From: Dermatophagoides farinae | Taxonomy: Eukaryota > Arthropoda > Arachnida > Sarcoptiformes > Pyroglyphidae | DNA length: 64,000 bases | Direction: 5' to 3' | Assembly (NCBI RefSeq): GCF_024713945.1 | Contig: NC_134683.1 | Location: 2,791,501 to 2,855,500 of the forward strand | Shown here: positions 1-9,353 of the stretch, in pieces | Numbering within the stretch: position 1 is the first letter of the stretch | How the letters are laid out: the number at the start of each line of letters is the position of its first letter | Notes under the pieces: generated by a model | Told to the model about the DNA's origin: nothing | Database searches by the model: none | The model's input: only the letters and a program-made list of their open reading frames with translations | Program-made: the position numbers and the translations under genes

Positions 1-958
1 TCGGAAACAGCCGGATAAAACTTCGTAGCCTCTTCAATTAAACTCATGCAATCGGTAATTTCGTTCGCAATGTTTTTATTTTTCCACATCTCATACCATG
101 TGGTAGCGTCGGATATAAAGTTTGGAAGAATATCACCATACAGACTGTTAATGTCTTCCAGAACTGTTAAAAACGATGACTTGTCCAATTTACTCATTTC
201 TTTTGGGTGAAGTTGTAAAAGTGAAAATGCTTTCTCTTGTGTAGAAGAATACCGAATTTGTAGAGGAAGATATTATAGAATCCAAATAAGGGATGAAAAT
301 GGATCTCCTAAAATATTCTTCTGCGTTTTCAGAAGGTAAATTCGATCTGTGAACTTGCCTTTTATTTAACCGTGGCTGTTTTAATTCAATGTCTAATTCT
401 TCACAAATCGATTGTTCTTTTTTGAAAATCAATGAAAACTCTTCAGAAACATTGTCTCGATGGGATTGCAGCACATCTGTTGATTGAATTATATGAGCAG
501 TTACATCTTTAATGTTCATATTTACTTGCTGCAACTGATTGCACACAGATTCGAGTTTAGCCGAATAAGTAGCAATTACTAAAAGCGTCAAAATGTAAGT
601 TGGAGTTGTGATAGCAGTGAACAGCAAATGAGCCTTGACCTTTGTGTTTTTGTTCGCACTGTCCTCTGTAAGCTTTTCTAGCGCTTGGACAATTACCAAA
701 AAGTTCTCAGAAAATATTCTGATACTTTTATACTTTGCCGACCAACGTGTTTCACAAGAATCAAAGATCGTCGTAAAGTGCTCTCTCTAAAAAAGTTGAT
801 TACTTCCTTAGTTGTGCCACTGGCATTTTGAACTTCTTTGACATTGTTCAAGTCATTAATGACGAGATTCAATATATGACTGGCACAATGAAAATACAAA
901 GCCTTAGGGTGCTTGTCTCTGATAAGCTTCTGAACACCACTTTCTTTACAAAGGGATG
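1..958 (-). pseudogene. hAT-family transposase remnant, frameshifted, runs off the left edge
   Basis: The minus strand carries two overlapping open frames (899-693 and 699-190) plus an open stretch running off the window's left end. Together they read like the middle and C-terminal part of an hAT transposase of the ZMYM1 / '52 kDa repressor' type. Visible family hallmarks are FHCASHILNLVINDL near the upstream end, a helical middle, and WYEMWKN followed by EEATKFYPAV near the window edge, which resembles the start of the hAT dimerisation region. The frame shifts near 700 and again near 260, so no intact protein can be made from this copy. Its upstream part stops at about 955, exactly where a non-LTR retrotransposon tail begins, suggesting that the second element broke it. 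The family call rests on remembered motifs; the exact hAT subgroup is uncertain. Confidence 0.75.
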
Positions 959-1909
959 ATTCGTCCTGCTATCACGTATGGTTATCAAATTTGGGGTGAT
1001 AAACTAATTGTCAAAACAAAAAATAAGCTTAACTCAATTCAGCATCATATTTTATTAAAATCAATTTATGCATATCAAACGGTTTCATGCAATATTGTCT
1101 GTATTCTCAACAACGTCGAAAAATTAACTGATTACATTGATTCTTCTCTAATTACGTACAAGATTCAAGACAAGGTTGTTAGGAAAATTATTATGGCTAT
1201 TCGGAAGAAACAAATTATTAAAAATTATTTCAACGATGTAAACGACAATTTCAAAAGCTACTTTCCCACATCGCAAATCCCAAAATTCTTCAAGCCTAAT
1301 TTCTACAACGTACAGTTTATTACAGGTCATGGTCATTTCATGAGCTACCTTCACCGAATTAATGTTAAACCAACTCCCGCTTGTGAATGCGGTCACAGCT
1401 ACCAAGACCCTAATCTGTTGAACTACGATGCGCATGTTCTATTTTAGTCATTGGCTCTGTGTCATTTAAACTTTTGTCTTTTCTAAATTTTGTTTGTATT
1501 TTTCATCTCATTTAAAGACACGTGTTAATTTTCCATTATCATTATTATTTTTTCTGTGGTGAAAAACATTTTTGATAATAAACCTTTGTTTATTGATTAT
1601 TTTTCGGCTGAAGTTTATGTCTGTGTATTGTTTGTTTTTTTTCTGTATCGTAAAATTTCGTATCAATACACTAATCATATGCTGTTTGACTGCTCGATCC
1701 ACCAGCAAATCCATCACAATTTAATTAATCCATGGGAATTTATGATCAACAAACATAATTTTACGTTGTTTAATAATATCTGCAAGGGATACGTAGTATC
1801 CAATTATTAATTTGATTACTGTATTACATTTTCTTTTGTTTGTTCCTTTATAACACAAATGCCATCATGGCAGTGTGTTTTATTCTAAATTAATAAATAA
1901 ATAAATAAA
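956..1909 (+). mobile_element. 5'-truncated non-LTR retrotransposon (LINE), C-terminal end of ORF2 plus 3' tail
   Basis: An open frame from 956 to 1447 reads as the region just after the reverse transcriptase of R1/LOA/Jockey-group LINEs: PAITYGYQIW, KLNSIQHHILL, YQTVS and ITGHGHFMSYL, then CECG...QDP. This is the start of the C-terminal Cys/His motif that such elements carry. The motif is spoiled in this frame, while a second frame (about 1,660-1,810) resumes with NHMLFDCSIH, so some 220 bp of extra or rearranged sequence sits inside the domain. After the stop there is a short 3' UTR with ATGCCATCATGGCAG, then a tail of (TAAA)n ending at about 1,909, typical of LINE 3' ends. The left end lies in mid-protein, which fits 5' truncation on insertion into the neighbouring hAT copy. 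Inactive fragment. Confidence 0.75.
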
Positions 1910-2312
1910 GCATCAGATATTTTATTTTCATCTTTTTCTTCTTTATTCGAGTACCTTCATTAGAATAAGTAGCAAGTTAAGTGGAAAAAACCACCAGAAT
2001 AATTGGGCTTTGGTGTGTTCATATATACATCCATTGACCATATCTGGTATACTTACCTGTTGGGGGTGTGGCATTTCAAGCAATTCCAGCCCCGGGTGGA
2101 GTCTGTGCCATTGCACTTCAGCACGTGATGAAGCCCGTCACTGATCCAAAATGGATCAGATGGCCCAAGTAATTTTTGGTAGCGAGGTTTAGCGTACGCG
2201 CTGACCTCTTCCTTTTATAAGATTGAAAAAAGGGTGCACAAAAAACAAGTTATTGGTCTCCACATTCGCAATTACCCCCTGGATGTGTTTTTGTGAAGCA
2301 TCAGATATTTTT
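1908..2312. repeat. 16-bp direct repeats flanking the U1-like segment
   Basis: The sequence AAGCATCAGATATTTT occurs at 1908-1923 and again at 2297-2312. The left copy abuts the LINE tail and the right copy lies 85 bp past the U1-like RNA. The pair brackets a segment of about 373 bp and looks like a target-site duplication, although that segment does not end in a poly(A) tract. Confidence 0.6.
2049..2212 (+). ncRNA. U1 spliceosomal snRNA-like gene or retrocopy
   Basis: The segment opens with ATACTTACCTG, the U1 5' arm that pairs with 5' splice sites. It then has a GGGG...CCCC stem (stem-loop I), GTGC-CATTGCACTTCA-GCAC (stem-loop II, whose loop is close to the U1A target ATTGCACTCC), a 7-bp hairpin CTGATCC/GGATCAG (stem-loop III), the Sm site AATTTTTGG at 2171-2179, and a 3' hairpin at 2184-2208 with a TACG turn. 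Order, spacing and the total of about 164 nt match U1. The loop of stem-loop I, however, lacks the usual GATCACGA-type U1-70K site and reads roughly CATTTCAAGC. It could be a working mite U1, a variant U1, or a pseudogene moved by a LINE, since it sits between transposon debris and within direct repeats. A promoter element could not be assigned. Confidence 0.75.
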
Positions 2313-3330
2313 AGCCCCAAGAAAAGAGTTCCCACGGAAAAATTTCTGGGCTACAAATGTGATATTTTGGTTCTATAGAGCAGGCTTACAATCTGATCAA
2401 TCGATCGATTTTAAACGAAAATGGAAGATCTTAAGCGCGCTTTAAGCAGAAAAATAGAACCATTGCAGCCCATCACGTGATCACAATTTACAGGGAACTT
2501 TTCACCTGAATGAAATAAATTTCCGAAATCATTCTCATTTTCTGCATATCCGCTGCTTATCTGGTTCATATTTTAATCATTTTATTTTAAAAAATAAAGT
2601 TAATTATTATCATTAATCATAAATCAAAAATTAAAATTCAAAAATTGAAAATCAAAAATCAAAAAAAAAACAAACAAAAAATGCCAAAAAAATGTGATAA
2701 TTCATAATGATGATTTTTTTCCTTCTTTTTTGATTTTTTCATTGTGTAATTTTTTAATAAATTTTTAACATATAGTTTTGCAGAGATACCATATGCCTTT
2801 AATATCATCATTTGGCATCATAGATGATGCCAAATCACTGGAATGTACAGCGATTCTGTTTTTCCCGATTTTGATTATATTCTAAAAAATAAACTTAGTT
2901 AGTTTTGCAAAATAAAGTATAAAAATTCATACGTTGGCATTTATGCCATGACTATTTGTCAAGTAATCGATTCTTCTTGTTAGTTCTTGACATTTTTGAT
3001 TCAGTTCTTCCACTTGCTTGCATTTCTTCGAATTTATGATTTTCGTCAGCTCGACATAAGGATTGTTTTTTTTTTTTGAATAACTTCTGCCTCTGTACCT
3101 AAAACAAAATATGATGTTATAAAATTTAAAATGTGGTCTTGTTTATTACAAATATAAAATTCTATTACCCATAACAATTATTTTTCCTTTTCTTTTATTA
3201 AAGTCTACCGAACTATATTGAATGTCATCTTCATTCCTTCACCGCCATTTTGGATCGAAATCAAAAATTTGGAAAAATCTAATTACAAGCAATTTGCCAG
3301 AATCATCTATTAATGATGCCAAGTTTGTTA
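2213..3330. other. Non-coding AT-rich spacer with two hairpins
   Basis: No coding region is visible. There is an imperfect inverted repeat with TGGGCTACAA and TGGTTCTAT (2347-2376) on the left and ATAGAACCA followed by TTGCAGCCCA (2454-2472) on the right. A near-perfect 26-bp palindrome at 2810-2835 (ATTTGGCATCAT, AG, ATGATGCCAAAT) may be the end or stem of a small foldback element. The remainder is poly-A/T and TTAAAAATC-like simple sequence. Confidence 0.5.
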
Positions 3331-3333
3331 TAA

Positions 3334-3501
3334 CAACAATTAAAAATCTTTTCGTTACGACCATCAGAACGTGATTGGGAAGCATTAGTCGAAATCGCTA
3401 TATTGATACGAAACACCTTATCAAGTGCAAATCTAGCATCAGAAGAACGATCGTTGGTAGGTGTACTGTTACATAAAATTGATCTTCATGCACATTGGTG
3501 A
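3334..3501 (+). pseudogene. Short unassigned coding-like fragment
   Basis: This 55-codon open stretch begins right after an in-frame TAA and has no ATG. Its composition is protein-like and free of simple repeats (for example RPSERDWEALVEIAILIRN and SEERSLVGVLLHKIDLHAH). I do not recognise a family. Lying between two transposon remnants, it may be another element scrap or a stranded exon. Confidence 0.3.
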
Positions 3502-3559
3502 TAAGCGAGCCATTACGTTGGAACAAATACTATCCAACCTGGATCATTAAGCTGTGCGA

Positions 3560-4240
3560 TGATTATTCCTTTGTCTCTTGTGAAGTCAAAAATTTCTTTT
3601 TTTAAATCGTAAAAACGCTTAAGCATTTTCGCTTTTGACAACCATCTGACTTCACATTAATATGTAACATCGTCATAATCGGAAAATAATTCAGCCAAAT
3701 AATTTCTGAATTGACGATGTTTCTGAATTTGTTAACTTGACCGATTTCGCACATAAATTTTGTTGATGGATAATACAATGTAAGTTGGTCAGCTTTTTTG
3801 GACCAATTTTTTTTTGTTAACATTCCCATTGAACCCTTTCTGGGTTCCGATCATTGCTGGCGCACCGTCGGTGCATATCCCTGTCAATAAATTCCAATTG
3901 ATTTTTTGAAAATTAGATCGACAGAGTTGAATATTTCTTCTCCGGTTGTGATCCCTTTCATAGGGTGGAGAGATAGTAATTCTTCTGTTATGTTAAAATT
4001 TTCATCAATACCTCGAATGAATATGGCTAATTGCGCTGTGTCTGAAATATCAGTGCTTTCATCCAGTGCTATTGAAAATTCTTTGAAATTAGCGATTTTG
4101 GCTTTCAAACTTTTTTCATTTCAATACGTCGAACAAGCTTGTTCAATTTTAACAGTCCATCATGAAAAAATCCTGGTGGGTGGTGCAACATATTCGGATG
4201 ATTCGGATAATGGTACATTGAGAAAAGATATTCGTATATC
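3560..4240 (-). pseudogene. Decayed hAT transposase (GTF2IRD2/ZBED-like lineage)
   Basis: Read on the minus strand, family hallmarks appear in order but in shifting frames: FFHDGLLKLNKL near 4,160; a clean stretch with FSIALDESTDISDTAQLAIF (within 4108-3884); GICTDGAPAMIG at 3881-3846; and RWLSKAKMLKRFYDLKKEI near 3,640-3,585. These match the catalytic-core layout of hAT transposases related to the domesticated GTF2IRD2/ZBED genes, in which the DEST and CTDGAPAM segments are strongly conserved. Frames change at least three times and neither terminus is recognisable, so this is a fossil. It is a different hAT lineage from the copy at the left edge of the window. A separate minus-strand open frame at 4865-4548 could belong to the same or another element, but I could not place it. 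Confidence 0.75.
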
Positions 4241-4547
4241 AATTTGACGAGTATTTAATTTGAATGTTGCAGCATAACTCAAAGCCAAATTGGTTAATAA
4301 CTTCTTGTAAAAATCCATTTATCGCTTCAATCCAATGTTCAGTGTCGTGTAACGTCATTTATGACGACCGTTCTCGTGAGCTAATGCTTGGTGTGCTCTA
4401 TTTTTCTATAAATTTATATTCTATTACTCATCACTATTTGGAAAATTCTTGATTCAGAACATTCCAGATCTTCTTTAGCTCATCAAACATCAATATTCAT
4501 GAAGATTGTGAGATAAAAGCCTTCAATCGGTGAGTGATAAAAATGAT

Positions 4548-4865
4548 TTAAAATATATTGATGATTAATGATTTAGGCCAAAAAATTTTCGCCACTGTTT
4601 GATACTTTGGTGTCAATTTGTCAGGATTAATTTCCTGGACATAATATCGAAATAATTTGGTCTCTCCAACTAAATCATCGTTAATTAATTTGAAAAGAGT
4701 AATTTCATTACTTTGAAAATTCGATATGGAATCCACATCTAGTTCAATCCATCTGCTAATGTTTGATGGAAATGTTGGAAGATTATAGTTGTCAACTATA
4801 AAGCTATTCGTGCGATGAACGAAAAAATTGCACGAATAATTCTGGCAATTTTGAAAATTAATCAA
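4548..4865 (-). other. Unassigned open frame of 105 codons
   Basis: The open frame has ordinary amino-acid composition with no simple repeats and contains LFRYYVQEINPDKLTPKYQ. No family is recognised. It sits just upstream of the decayed hAT copy on the same strand, so it may be transposon-derived, but its orientation and order relative to hAT domains do not settle this. Confidence 0.3.
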
Positions 4866-5176
4866 TTAGTTTAGATTTAGAATATCATTCATTTATACTT
4901 ACTTCGTTTAAATTTCTTTTATAACGAAAACGAAAACGAGTAATTTATTTTAAAATATTGTGTGTTATAGTAAGGTCATTCAATACAATCATTTATATAT
5001 GTTTCAGTAATGTAATAATAATCATAAAAGTTCAAATATTAGAATAAAAAGTTTGTTCTATTAATGTTTTCTATTTCAACACTTCAAGTCTTGCTCGCTA
5101 AAAGAAAGAGCAATATCAAAAAGATTTTTCGTAAATCTACTCTTTATCTCGGTTAAATTGTTATCCAGAGATTGTG

Positions 5177-5303
5177 CATGTATATGAGTATGTATGAGTA
5201 TTTGATTTGATGAGTATATGATGAGTATGATGATGAGTATATGATGAGTATGATGATGAGTATATGATGAGTATATGATGAGTATGATGATGAGTATTTG
5301 ATA
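5177..5303. repeat. GAGTATATGATGAGTATGATGAT minisatellite
   Basis: Irregular tandem repeats built from GAGTAT, ATGAT and GATGAT modules run for about 125 bp. The units vary in length, and no coding function is seen. Confidence 0.8.
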
Positions 5304-5350
5304 ATGAAATCATTTTTGATTTGGAATTCGAATTTGAATTCGAAACATTT

Positions 5351-5405
5351 TATTTCATTTCATTTCATTTCATTTCATTTCATTTCATTTTTCATTTCAT
5401 TTCAC
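5351..5405. repeat. (TTTCA)n pentanucleotide microsatellite
   Basis: About ten consecutive ATTTC units run for some 55 bp, followed by a short ATC run. Confidence 0.9.
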
Positions 5406-5699
5406 CATCATCATCATTTGGAACAACAACTATTATTGCGAGTATCCAGCTATATTGACCGTCAGGGCCAGCTTGGGACTGGCGCGAAGCACCTGTACTG
5501 GGCTGGTTAACAATTATCATCACTATATTTTTACTAACCTTATCTTGCATTATTTTTTTTTTTTTTTTTTTGAATAATGGTTCTGTACATTCTGTACAAA
5601 ATTTTCGTTATTATCAAGCTTGATCATTCACTTGAATATACTTATCATAGTGGTTATTGTGATAAACTAATGTAAGTAAAATCAATCTGAATATCGAAA

Positions 5700-6950
5700 C
5701 CTTGAATTAAATGAATTGAATGAACCCAGCCAAAGAAGATCCAGTTCTAAACAGATCGCTGGTGGTTCTCAACAAGATATAGCGAAATTAGCAGGTCCGG
5801 CTGAACCCATAGTTTCAGAAATTCCATTTGATCAAGATCATGGACAAACTTCGAGACATGAAAGTGAGATTCCAATGGATGTGGATCCACATGATCCTAA
5901 AAATGAATCAGATGATGATGGTAACGACAACGATGATAACGACGATGATGATAACAATGATGAGTATGATCAACTTGAACAAGTCTTCGAAAAGTCTTTG
6001 AGACGAGAACCAAGCTTAAATTCATTTTGGTCTTCAACTGTGTCACCATTAAACAAAGGTATTAGTGAGTATTTACAAATTAGATTCATATTTTTATATT
6101 TGATTTAGACGAAAGAGATTTTTTGAAACAATTCATTGTGGAAATGTCGGAAGTACGTCTAAAAAAATCGATTCCAAATTCACATGTGGAAGAACTGGGA
6201 ACGGTTATTGCTAATAATTTTGTAAAAGCTTTCGAATATTCTGAGAATATTAGAAATATTATGGCACGGTATTGCTCCAGTTGTTATTTGCAAAACAACT
6301 TTTTGGAAATTGCAAGACTCCTATGTACAACCTACCCAGGTATAGAGTTTGATTAATTTAATCATTTTTTTTAAATTTTTGAATCTAATCTATTTAGATA
6401 ACTACTTCTGACGACCAACTTTCTATCCAATATTTTTCAGTTGAAGGAATTTTGAAATCCATAATCAATCAACATCCCTCGTTGATTAATTCAATCGAAA
6501 AAGAAAAATCATTGAATTTTATTCCCGAACAGAATCGAAAAAATATGGTTATCCGGAATGAGTTGGACACGACTTATTAAAGCATGTTTCGAAGATTAAA
6601 AGGAAAATTGCGAGTTGAAATTTCCCTTGATGATTTTTCTTTTATTGGAAAAAATGGAAAGAAATTCTTAGCCGGTTACATATCATGCACTAATCTACCA
6701 TTGAAAAAACAAACAAAACGCGATAACATATATTTATTTTTGATGGTTAAGAGACCAAGTACTCGGATATTTGAAGCAATGAACCAAATATTGAAACCAT
6801 TCGTTGATGAAATGAAGCTGCTTGAAAAAAACGGCATAACAATAATGGATAATGAAAATGGTGAAACAACCAAAATCGATGTTACACTTTCGAAAGTTGT
6901 GTGTGACAACCTAGCTCAAAATGAGATACAAATAACCGATCAGGAAAAAG
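5700..6950 (+). pseudogene. Broken multi-exon ORF, probably transposon-associated
   Basis: Three open stretches on the plus strand look like exons of one gene. The first (about 5700-6062) encodes a Ser/Gln then Asp/Asn-rich acidic segment and ends at ATTA|GTGAGT. The second (about 6111-6340) starts after TTTAG and ends at a CAG|GTATAG-like donor. The third begins after a TTTTTCAG near 6,440 and continues in another frame at 6584-6930 with ISLDDFSFIGKNGKKF, CTNLPLKKQTKRDNIYLFL and VVCDNLAQNEIQ. That last block resembles an uncharacterised domain in arthropod transposon-linked proteins with the pattern DDF, then NLP, then a ...DNL motif. No ATG opens the first exon, and the third is broken by a TAA near 6,580. 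After 6,950 the sequence changes to an integrase fragment. I cannot name the function, and the family likeness is remembered, not tested. Confidence 0.4.
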
Positions 6951-7049
6951 TTGAATCCAAAATGGCAAATTTTCTTCAGTTAGGTCCATACCAGACCGCA
7001 TTTCCAGTTGCCAAAAAAATTACCTACATCTTGAACCTGTGGAAAACGC

Positions 7050-7224
7050 ATCAGCATCAGCCCGCATCGAAGGCGTCTGGGAAGCATCAATAAAAACGAC
7101 CAAACGAGCTTTGAAATCAATTACATGGAAGAAGAATTTAAATCCAGAAAATTTTCGAACAATTCTCTATGAAATTTCGGCAATCATCAATTCTCGCCCA
7201 TCGCGAATATTGTGGATAATTTGA
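7050..7224 (+). pseudogene. BEL/Pao-type retrotransposon integrase fragment
   Basis: About 55 codons read GVWEASIKTTKRALKSI, then EISAIINSRPSR. This is the signature of the integrase C-terminal part in BEL/Pao LTR retrotransposons, where GVWEA...K...L is followed by E...LNSRPL. It begins abruptly after the preceding ORF and ends in a stop just after NSRP, so only a scrap remains. The junction near 6,950-7,050 marks a rearrangement or nested insertion. No protease, reverse transcriptase or LTR belonging to this element was found nearby. Confidence 0.65.
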
Positions 7225-7336
7225 ATGGATCGTGTGTTGACTCCAAGTGTGTTGAATAAAAATTGATATATGGCACAGAATTGAGGAAACATGACTGTAG
7301 AAATTGTTTTAATACCGTGCCGCAACCACCGCGTAC

Positions 7337-7563
7337 TGTTAAAATAGACTTGAACATGATTCATTCAACAAACATTTCTTGTCTGTCACACATATAAAAA
7401 CAGCACATTTACACACATGACAACGTTGGTCTTTTATTTTGTTCTACACAAGACACAATCATCATCTTATCATCTGATTCATTTTCTTCCTTTATTATTG
7501 TTTCTGCATACTTATTTTTTCTTTTGGCTTAATCAATAAACATTAAATTAAACATTTCCAACA
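7337..7563 (+). mobile_element. Copia-type long terminal repeat (5' LTR)
   Basis: The stretch starts TGTTAAAATAG and ends ...TTTCCAACA, the TG...CA form of LTR ends. It contains a TATA-like ATATAAAA (about 7,391) and an AATAAA (about 7,535) in the expected order. It is followed at once by GGTTATGGG, which resembles the Copia primer-binding site for an internal tRNA-iMet half-molecule. The left boundary is inferred from the TGTT and is less certain than the right. No second LTR was found in the window, so this is a solo/5' remnant. Confidence 0.55.
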
Positions 7564-7580
7564 GGTTATGGGTCTGAGCA
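7564..7580 (+). promoter_or_regulatory. Copia-like primer-binding site
   Basis: GGTTATGGGTCTGAG lies directly after the LTR-terminal CA. Copia elements of insects start minus-strand synthesis from an internal fragment of initiator tRNA-Met at a GGTTATGGGCCCAG-like site. The match is close but not exact. Confidence 0.5.
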
Positions 7581-7997
7581 GTTTTCATGCTACGTACTGA
7601 AACTTTGTGTCCGATATTTATAAAATTGTGCTTCTGTCTTCATGCTTCTTATCTTTGATCTGTTAATTGACAATAACACAACTAAATCCAAAAAATGTCC
7701 AATTTCTATCTTTGGATAAGGTGCCATATCACCACTGATACGAATCGATCAAAGAGTGTTGTAACGGTACGTTGTATACGAACAAAGCATAAAAGTAAAA
7801 AGCACATGTATAGAACTTTCGTCATAAAATGGTTTGTTTTTGTTCCATTTTTGTATTGATTTTGATCTTTGTGAATTTAAAAACGATATACCAACGTTTA
7901 GTACGTAATCTATTTTTAACCATTAATTTATTATTCAATTTTCAATTTCAGAAATAAAGATTTACAATTTGTTAATGTAACAGAGTGTCTAATCGCT

Positions 7998-8177
7998 ATG
8001 GAGTGCGAGGATTACATCGACCCAAAATTCGATTACAAGCCAAAGGATGGTTTATCCAAGCAACAAAAAATCGGCATCAATAGCAGCAAAAATCTGATTA
8101 AGTCATCATTAAACTCCATGGATCGAGAAACGGTAATTAACTGTGAAACACCGCTGGAAATGACAAACAAGATTTAG
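7998..8177 (+). pseudogene. Copia-type gag N-terminal fragment
   Basis: A 59-codon ORF from ATG to TAG lies about 430 bp past the primer-binding site. It reads like the UBN2/Copia gag domain: a degenerate start (MECEDYIDPKFDY), a KNLIKSSLNSMDRETV segment and ETPLEMTNKI, where intact elements have the E-MW-L helix. The coding sense also extends upstream to a TTTCAG at about 7,950, which may be an old splice acceptor. The frame stops inside the domain, and no protease, integrase or reverse transcriptase follows, so the copy is dead. It most likely belongs to the LTR upstream. Confidence 0.5.
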
Positions 8178-9110
8178 TATAAGAAGCGATTCTTGTTGCT
8201 GGTGCGGAGCCGCAGTCCAGGATCCGGTGCATTTGTGTTGAAGATCAGAGACAAAAATTGATGTTTTTAAATGGTTTTATTTATTAATCATGAAAAAGAA
8301 TATTTTATATTTTCAATAATAATACAACTACAAAAATCATGAAACAACAACACGTTGTTCGAGTACAATTCTAATTGATATTCAGATATGACGTTATTTT
8401 ACACAATCTTTTAACAATTTGGTCTGTCGATTAGGTTGTTGATCAAATCATCTCGACGTCGCTAATGCTGCTGTTGATGGTGGACAAAAAAAAGCGACCA
8501 CTGCCACAGCAAGGATTAATCGTTCAATGTGTCATTGTTTTTAAATAGTCATCATCAACATCATGTAAATTGTTCCCATTGTGCATGCGTTTTGCGCGCC
8601 TTTTATGATTGTCATTCGAGCCTTATAAAGGATTTTAGCATCATCTTTGAGTGGTTGGCAACCTCAGCATCATTGTATTGATTTGTTCTTGTATTTTTAC
8701 AATTGTCGTCATGCATTAATCTAATTCTAATAAAGACATCGAAAATTATTCAAAACCGACCACCGTTGTTTATTTTTCGTCTAATGGTGCTGATTTTGAT
8801 ATGGTCGACTTTGCTGGCGTCGGTTTCGATATGGTCGTTGGTAGCGCCGGTGTTGTTGTTGTAGTTGAATGTCGAATTGTTGTTGTAATTCTTGTTGTTG
8901 AATATGGAATTGTCGTTGCAATTCTTGTTGTTGCATCTTGAATAGTATCGATTCAAACGACAATACAACTAAAACGAAAAGGTACGAGTTGGTATCAGGA
9001 CGATGATGCAATTGCGCTCCACAAGCAAGTTTCTTACTTGAATTTGTTCGCAAGTCGAGTATCGGAACATGTATGTACTTTGTCTTTGTGTATGTCTTGT
9101 TCTATTGGAT
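8178..9110. other. Transposon-like debris without an intact gene
   Basis: The interval has slightly higher GC than the later spacers. It holds a TATA-like GCCTTATAAAGG near 8,618 and an AATAAA near 8,730, an order reminiscent of another LTR, but TG/CA ends could not be fixed. On the minus strand a Gln-rich open frame at 9053-8781 (MQQQELQRQFHIQQQ...) may be a gag-like scrap. No confident assignment. Confidence 0.3.
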
Positions 9111-9267
9111 TGTGGGTTGAAATAGCCAAATTGAAAATAGCCAAGGCAGAAAAGATTGTGGGTTAAAATAGCCAAATTGAAAATAGCCAAGGCAGAAAAT
9201 ATCCAAGGCAGAAAACAGCCAAAACTGAAAACAGATATTTTCAATTTGGCTATTTTAACCCACAACC
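9110..9267. repeat. MITE-like inverted repeat with internal direct repeats
   Basis: A unit of about 46 bp beginning ATTGTGGGTT and containing AAATAGCCAAATTGAAAA is repeated head-to-tail from 9,110 and from 9,155. The 30 bp at 9156-9185 are then repeated exactly as an inverted copy at 9236-9265. The intervening 50 bp consist of AGCCAA/GGCAGAAAA variants. The structure would fold into a strong hairpin and looks like a foldback or MITE remnant. Confidence 0.75.
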
Positions 9268-9353
9268 GTTCTATTGATGTATGCGCGTTTTCTTTAATGT
9301 GATCTATTCCAAAAAAAACTTTAATTTAATTTTTTGGGAGGGCACCTGTGATA

